Both the position numbers and the translations under genes were made by a program. A stretch of DNA of 17,841 bases, taken from the NCBI GenBank assembly GCA_934358675.1, contig CAKRKX010000049.1, positions 1 to 17,841 on the forward strand, read 5' to 3'. Below are positions 14,928-17,841 of this stretch, one piece after another; within the stretch, counting starts at the first letter, position 1, and every line of letters begins with the position of its first letter. The notes below the pieces were generated by a model. That model was given only the letters and a program-made list of their open reading frames with translations. It made no database searches and was not told the DNA's origin. The stretch is from an uncultured Agathobacter sp. GTDB taxonomy: Bacteria > Bacillota > Clostridia > Lachnospirales > Lachnospiraceae.

Positions 14928-14970
14928 AAAAATGGATGATGCAATGTAAATTGCATCATCCATTTTTATT
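14926..14970. terminator. Bidirectional terminator between orphan gene and LRR gene
   Basis: Arms 14931-14945 and 14950-14964 form a perfect 15-bp stem with loop GTAA. TTTTTATTT follows on plus, and a run of seven T on minus. It serves both converging genes. Confidence 0.95.
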
Positions 14971-14974
14971 TCAA

Positions 14975-16060
14975 TTATTTACTTTTCTTAACGGTAATCG
15001 TTCTTCCAAAAATACTTGATGCTTTATCTGCCAGCTTACGATAGTTAGACTGGTATTTCTTTTTATAATAAATCGTTATCGCATCTCCACCATTAGACTG
15101 TGGCGATGTAAAGGAAGGACACTTTCCTTTCAGTTTAATGCTCTTGATTGCAGATGCATCGATGAAAGCATATTTGCCGACTTTCTTTATCTTCGCCCCT
15201 AAATTAAGCGTCTTTAGGAATCTCGAATTTGCAAACGCATACTCCTGAATCGTTGTCGTTTTCGCATTTACCGTATAGGAAGCACTCTTCTTTGCCGGCG
15301 GATAAGCAACAAGTGTTGTCATCTTTGTGTTATACAAGACCCCATCCACCGATTTAAAATATGCATTCTCCGAATCAACCTCATACTCTTTCATCGCATA
15401 GATACCCGAATTGATAATCTTGCAGGAATTGATCACTCCTTTGATTTTCTTACAGTTCTTCGGGATCGTAATCTTCTCAATGGATATTGCGCCGGAAAAA
15501 ACGCCCAGATCAAGCGTCTCTAGCTTTTCCGGAAGCTTAACGCTTTTCAAACTGCCACAATTATAAAAAAGCATAGATCCGAGCTCTGAAATATGATCCG
15601 GCAATTCAACATTTTCAAGACTTGTACAATGTGCAAATGCAATCGTACCGATGGATTCCAGATTTTTTCCGAAAGTAATCTCTTTTATCGGATCATATTC
15701 AAACGCAAAGCTTCCTATAGAGGTTACACTATCTGCGATCGTAACACTCTTAAGGCTATTACTCTTCTGAAATGTGCCCATTCCAACATAAGTCACGCCT
15801 TCACTGATAACAACCTTCTCAACTGCTCCATATCCAAGATTCGCAAATGGTGACTGCACACTAAGATAATCATACATCGGTCCCGTTCCGGATATCGTAA
15901 GTGTCTCTGTACTGCGATCCAGTTCCCAATACACATTCTCACCGCATTGCCCGGTTTTCTCCAACGCATAAGCATCGTCAACATTTAACGCAGCAAATAA
16001 GATCAGGAATGCCAATAGAAACAGACACTTGGACAATTTCTTCATGATAGTTCCCTGCAT
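14975..16060 (-). CDS. Secreted BspA-type leucine-rich repeat (LRR_5) surface protein
   Basis: This 361-residue protein has an N-terminal signal peptide: basic MKKLSK, hydrophobic LFLLAFLILFAALNV and a likely cut near DAYA-LE (about residue 33). A short beta domain follows (WELDRSTETLTISGTGPM), a motif common before LRR_5 arrays. Roughly six to seven repeats of about 23 residues come next (SLKSVTIADSVTSIGSFAF, ESIGTIAFAHCTSLENVELP, LKSVKLPEKLETLDLGVF). An insert, YFKSVDGVLYNTKMTTLVAYP, is typical of the family. The C-terminus is Lys-rich, with no LPxTG or SLH module, so it is secreted or held non-covalently. BspA-like proteins in gut and oral bacteria often mediate adhesion. The ATG at 16058-16060 has AGGAGG upstream; an inner ATG at 16045 would give an equally good signal peptide. 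Confidence 0.88.
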   Translation of the reverse strand: MQGTIMKKLSKCLFLLAFLILFAALNVDDAYALEKTGQCGENVYWELDRSTETLTISGTGPMYDYLSVQSPFANLGYGAVEKVVISEGVTYVGMGTFQKSNSLKSVTIADSVTSIGSFAFEYDPIKEITFGKNLESIGTIAFAHCTSLENVELPDHISELGSMLFYNCGSLKSVKLPEKLETLDLGVFSGAISIEKITIPKNCKKIKGVINSCKIINSGIYAMKEYEVDSENAYFKSVDGVLYNTKMTTLVAYPPAKKSASYTVNAKTTTIQEYAFANSRFLKTLNLGAKIKKVGKYAFIDASAIKSIKLKGKCPSFTSPQSNGGDAITIYYKKKYQSNYRKLADKASSIFGRTITVKKSK

Positions 16061-16109
16061 TTCATGTTCCTCCTCATGTATCTTTATTTTCTAACATTCT
16101 AACAAAAAC

Positions 16110-16115
16110 AATATA
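16110..16115 (-). promoter_or_regulatory. Possible -10 of the LRR gene
   Basis: On minus, TATATT (16110-16115) has no good -35 at 16-18 bases (ATGTTT at 16133-16138). A poor -35 fits a promoter that needs an activator at the direct repeats just upstream. Confidence 0.35.
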
Positions 16116-16146
16116 ATAAACAAAGATACTTAAAACATCTTCACAT

Positions 16147-16187
16147 TTTTGTACATTAATTCAAGCATTTTGTACATTAATACAAAA
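16147..16187. promoter_or_regulatory. 14-bp direct repeats, 21-bp period, upstream of the LRR gene
   Basis: TTTTGTACATTAAT occurs at 16147-16160 and again, identical, at 16168-16181. The core TACATTAAT (16152-16160, 16173-16181) is separated by exactly 12 bp. Nine-bp direct repeats 12 bp apart are the classical layout of LytTR-family operators; the plantaricin regulators bind TACGTTAAT repeats. The second copy also forms an inverted repeat, TTTTGTA-N6-TACAAAA (16168-16187). The near edge is about 13 bp from the presumed -35 of the LRR gene, and the far copy overlaps the last codons of the SpoIIM-like gene. Confidence 0.6.
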
Positions 16188-16716
16188 GTGTAATCAGCTT
16201 TTGCATCAGCCACACCCCCGCAGTCGCCTCCGACACACAGCCAAAGACAAACACGATCACCAGTCCGAGTGTCGCGGCAATACGTCTCGGAACCGGATCA
16301 CTGTGCTGGTAATACCGATGCCGGTCGCTTCGCAGCATCAGATACAGCACGATCAGATAGATGATGCCGTGCGGGATCCATGACAGTACAAAAAACAACA
16401 GCCCCATAATCCCCATATTGATCATACACGCAGCCAGAAATACCCCACCCGTAAAGCAGATGCCGCATCGAAGCACAAGCGGAATCACTTTACGCGCAGG
16501 CGTGTAGGAAAAAAACCACAGAAAAGCAAACAATTTTCCCCTCTCCCACAGGATGTCACCGAGCAGTGTCACCGTATCCAGCTTCGCATCAACAAATGAC
16601 CGCATATGATATTCATTCAGGAATCCATAGGTCGTAAAATACTCATACCCGAAAAAGCACGCGCACAAAATTCCCGCAACAACAAAACAGACTCCGATCG
16701 TGATTTCTTTTCTCAT
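16177..16716 (-). CDS. SpoIIM-like (stage II sporulation protein M family) membrane protein
   Basis: This 179-residue integral membrane protein has about five hydrophobic segments: 7-24, 61-72, 78-103, 105-128 and 145-172. The layout is a first helix, an exposed loop of about 35 residues (FFGYEYFTTYGF), then LWFFSYTPARKVIPLVLRCGICFTGGVFLAACMINMGIMGLLFFVLSWIPHGI. This matches the SpoIIM/DUF95 pattern, in which the central GxxxG-like region is followed by a conserved proline at the fourth helix. It follows the NUDIX gene by 37 bases; in Bacillus subtilis nudF lies just upstream of spoIIM, which supports the call. In sporulating species SpoIIM works with SpoIIP and SpoIID in engulfment. Similarity is weak, so an unrelated small membrane protein remains possible. 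The RBS (GGATGG) is mediocre. Confidence 0.55.
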   Translation of the reverse strand: MRKEITIGVCFVVAGILCACFFGYEYFTTYGFLNEYHMRSFVDAKLDTVTLLGDILWERGKLFAFLWFFSYTPARKVIPLVLRCGICFTGGVFLAACMINMGIMGLLFFVLSWIPHGIIYLIVLYLMLRSDRHRYYQHSDPVPRRIAATLGLVIVFVFGCVSEATAGVWLMQKLITLLY

Positions 16717-16753
16717 ATTCCATCCAGAAATTATCTTCTCTTAAGAATATGTC

Positions 16754-17299
16754 CTAGCCTCTCAATTTATTCCCATAAGCCATAATTGCGGCCACCGTCT
16801 TGGAATCTTCGATTTTGCCGGCATAGATCATCTCACACAGTTTGTCCAGCGTATAGATCTCAATGTCAATACTTTCCGCATCGTCAAGATGCTGCTCTCC
16901 GATCTTCTCCAGATCGGTTGCGAGATAAACATCCACATGTTCATCGCAGAACGCCACCGTCGTGCGCAGTGATAATAAAAACTCAACATTATGACTACGA
17001 TATCCGGTTTCCTCCTCGAGTTCTCTTGTCGCACAGACCTTCGTATCTTCTGTCCGGGAATCTCTTGCCCCTGCCGGAATTTCAATCGTCTCTCTCTCCA
17101 AAGCATTCCGATACTGGCGCACCATAATGATTCTGCCATCCGGAAGCACCGGAAGGATTGCCGCAGCGCCCATGCGGTGCGATACAAAATCCCACTCTTC
17201 CTGCTTGCCGTTTGCAAATTCCATCGTATCTTTGTAGATATCCAGAATGGATCCTTTATACATCAGTTCTCTCTTTAAACGTTTCATTCTTTCTATCAT
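16754..17299 (-). CDS. NUDIX hydrolase, ADP-ribose pyrophosphatase-like
   Basis: This 181-residue protein hydrolyses nucleoside diphosphate-linked compounds; ADP-ribose is the likely substrate, by family and context. The Nudix box reads GARDSRTEDTKVCATRELEEETGY: E-x7-REL-EEETGY is intact, while the first glycine is one residue further from the Glu than in the canonical Gx5E, a one-residue expansion. The strands before it (GRIIMVRQYRNALERETIEIPAG) are the usual ADPRase core with RQYR and the IPAG turn. The ATG at 17297-17299 has GGAGAGG upstream; an in-frame ATG at 17410 lacks an RBS and would run over the promoter. The SpoIIM-like gene follows, as in nudF-spoIIM neighbourhoods. Confidence 0.9.
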   Translation of the reverse strand: MIERMKRLKRELMYKGSILDIYKDTMEFANGKQEEWDFVSHRMGAAAILPVLPDGRIIMVRQYRNALERETIEIPAGARDSRTEDTKVCATRELEEETGYRSHNVEFLLSLRTTVAFCDEHVDVYLATDLEKIGEQHLDDAESIDIEIYTLDKLCEMIYAGKIEDSKTVAAIMAYGNKLRG

Positions 17300-17342
17300 A
17301 ATTTCAGCACCTCTCCTTGGATTTTCCACACTATTAAAATAT

Positions 17343-17371
17343 AGTATATCGAATCCAAACCATGTTAACAA
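17343..17371 (-). promoter_or_regulatory. Promoter of the NUDIX-SpoIIM-like unit
   Basis: On minus this is TTGTTA (17366-17371), a 17-base spacer and TATACT (17343-17348). It fixes the NUDIX start at 17299. Confidence 0.7.
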
Positions 17372-17409
17372 GGTAAACATTAAAGATTCTTTCATTCCAT
17401 CTTTTATCA

Positions 17410-17802
17410 TTAAAACTTCACTACTTCCGGCTCATGTGTAAATGATGAGAATGTGGCTGTTGCATTCTTAAAATAGAATACCTCTGTATTTCCATCATCT
17501 GCAGAATACATCTTCTGTAATGAAGGATAAGCATCAAGCATAGACTGTCTTACCACTCTTCTGTCATCTTCTACAAGTTCTCCGGCTAAACGAAGCCACT
17601 CTCCATTTTTAAATGCGCAGATTTCCACCTTTGGATTTGCGTGAATCTGCTTTGAAACATCCTTTACTTTTCCAGTTTGAATATACAGCTTGCCTTCAAA
17701 AATATGTGCTGTTCCAAATGGTCTTACTCTTGGTTGATCACCTTCTACTGTTGCTAAATAATATGTTTCTGCTTCTTTTAAAAATTTAACTACTCGTTCC
17801 AT
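17410..17802 (-). CDS. Pyridoxamine 5'-phosphate oxidase family (FMN split-barrel) protein
   Basis: This small 130-residue flavin-binding split-barrel protein has the family core: TYYLATVEGDQPRVRPFG (residues 13-30), LYIQTGKVKDVSKQIHANPKVEICAF (39-64) and WLRLAGELVED (69-79). The helix-strand end FYFKNATATF (about 108-117) closes the barrel. Length fits stand-alone PNPOx-like proteins of Clostridia, which bind FMN, F420 or haem and whose substrates are mostly unknown; nitroimidazole reductases (Nim) belong to the same superfamily. It lacks the residues that would make it a true PdxH, which is longer. AGGAGG precedes the ATG at 17800-17802. It stands alone, with its own RBS and a codon/AT bias higher than the operon genes to its left. 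Confidence 0.9.
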   Translation of the reverse strand: MERVVKFLKEAETYYLATVEGDQPRVRPFGTAHIFEGKLYIQTGKVKDVSKQIHANPKVEICAFKNGEWLRLAGELVEDDRRVVRQSMLDAYPSLQKMYSADDGNTEVFYFKNATATFSSFTHEPEVVKF

Positions 17803-17841
17803 GATGTAATCCTCCTGTGTCTTTTATTTATTAGTCTTTGT

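Overview
The window looks like a chromosomal core segment of an anaerobic Firmicute, most likely a Lachnospiraceae member (Roseburia/Agathobacter/Coprococcus-like). This is inferred from protein character, gene content (type I dehydroquinate dehydratase beside an AroG-type DAHP synthase, MetA of the acetyl-CoA type, an AlaX-L editing protein, BspA-type LRR protein, SpoIIM-like protein after a NUDIX gene), strong AGGAGG ribosome binding sites and low-to-middling GC. No phage, transposase, CRISPR array or conjugation gene is visible. Most genes lie on the minus strand; only an ABC-F ATPase, a DAHP synthase and a 129-residue orphan are on plus.

Layout. 1-760: 5' part of alaS, preceded in the same apparent transcript by a 48-residue one-helix membrane protein with its own promoter. 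772-2435: purine nucleoside phosphorylase and a metallo-beta-lactamase-fold hydrolase, overlapping by 10 bases. 2495-4052: a MATE efflux pump divergent from the ABC-F gene (4053-5609), whose stop codon lies in the loop of its own terminator. 5756-10849: a tight minus-strand run, rluF-like pseudouridine synthase > divergent NAD-dependent DNA ligase > metA > alaX. 10903-12404: an SH3-domain membrane-anchored protein, then a 46-bp tandem hairpin array abutting tRNA-Arg(CCG), which has a consensus promoter overlapping the aroD stop. 12404-14407: aroD and DAHP synthase, divergently transcribed from a 200-bp region with two promoters. 14408-16187: an orphan 129-residue gene and a secreted LRR protein that converge on one shared terminator, each with operator-like repeats upstream. 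16177-17802: SpoIIM-like membrane protein, NUDIX (ADP-ribose pyrophosphatase-like) hydrolase and a pyridoxamine-phosphate-oxidase-like flavoprotein.

How genes work together. Two themes recur: tRNA-alanine fidelity (AlaS plus free-standing AlaX) and the shikimate pathway (DAHP synthase, step 1; dehydroquinate dehydratase, step 3). NUDIX followed by SpoIIM matches the nudF-spoIIM neighbourhood of spore-forming Firmicutes. The least explained items are the tRNA-linked 46-bp hairpin array between tRNA-Arg and the SH3 gene, the 14-bp direct repeats with a 21-bp period (LytTR-like geometry) upstream of the LRR gene, and the 129-residue orphan with its own promoter, palindrome and terminator. None is proved to be a new system; they are the places to look.
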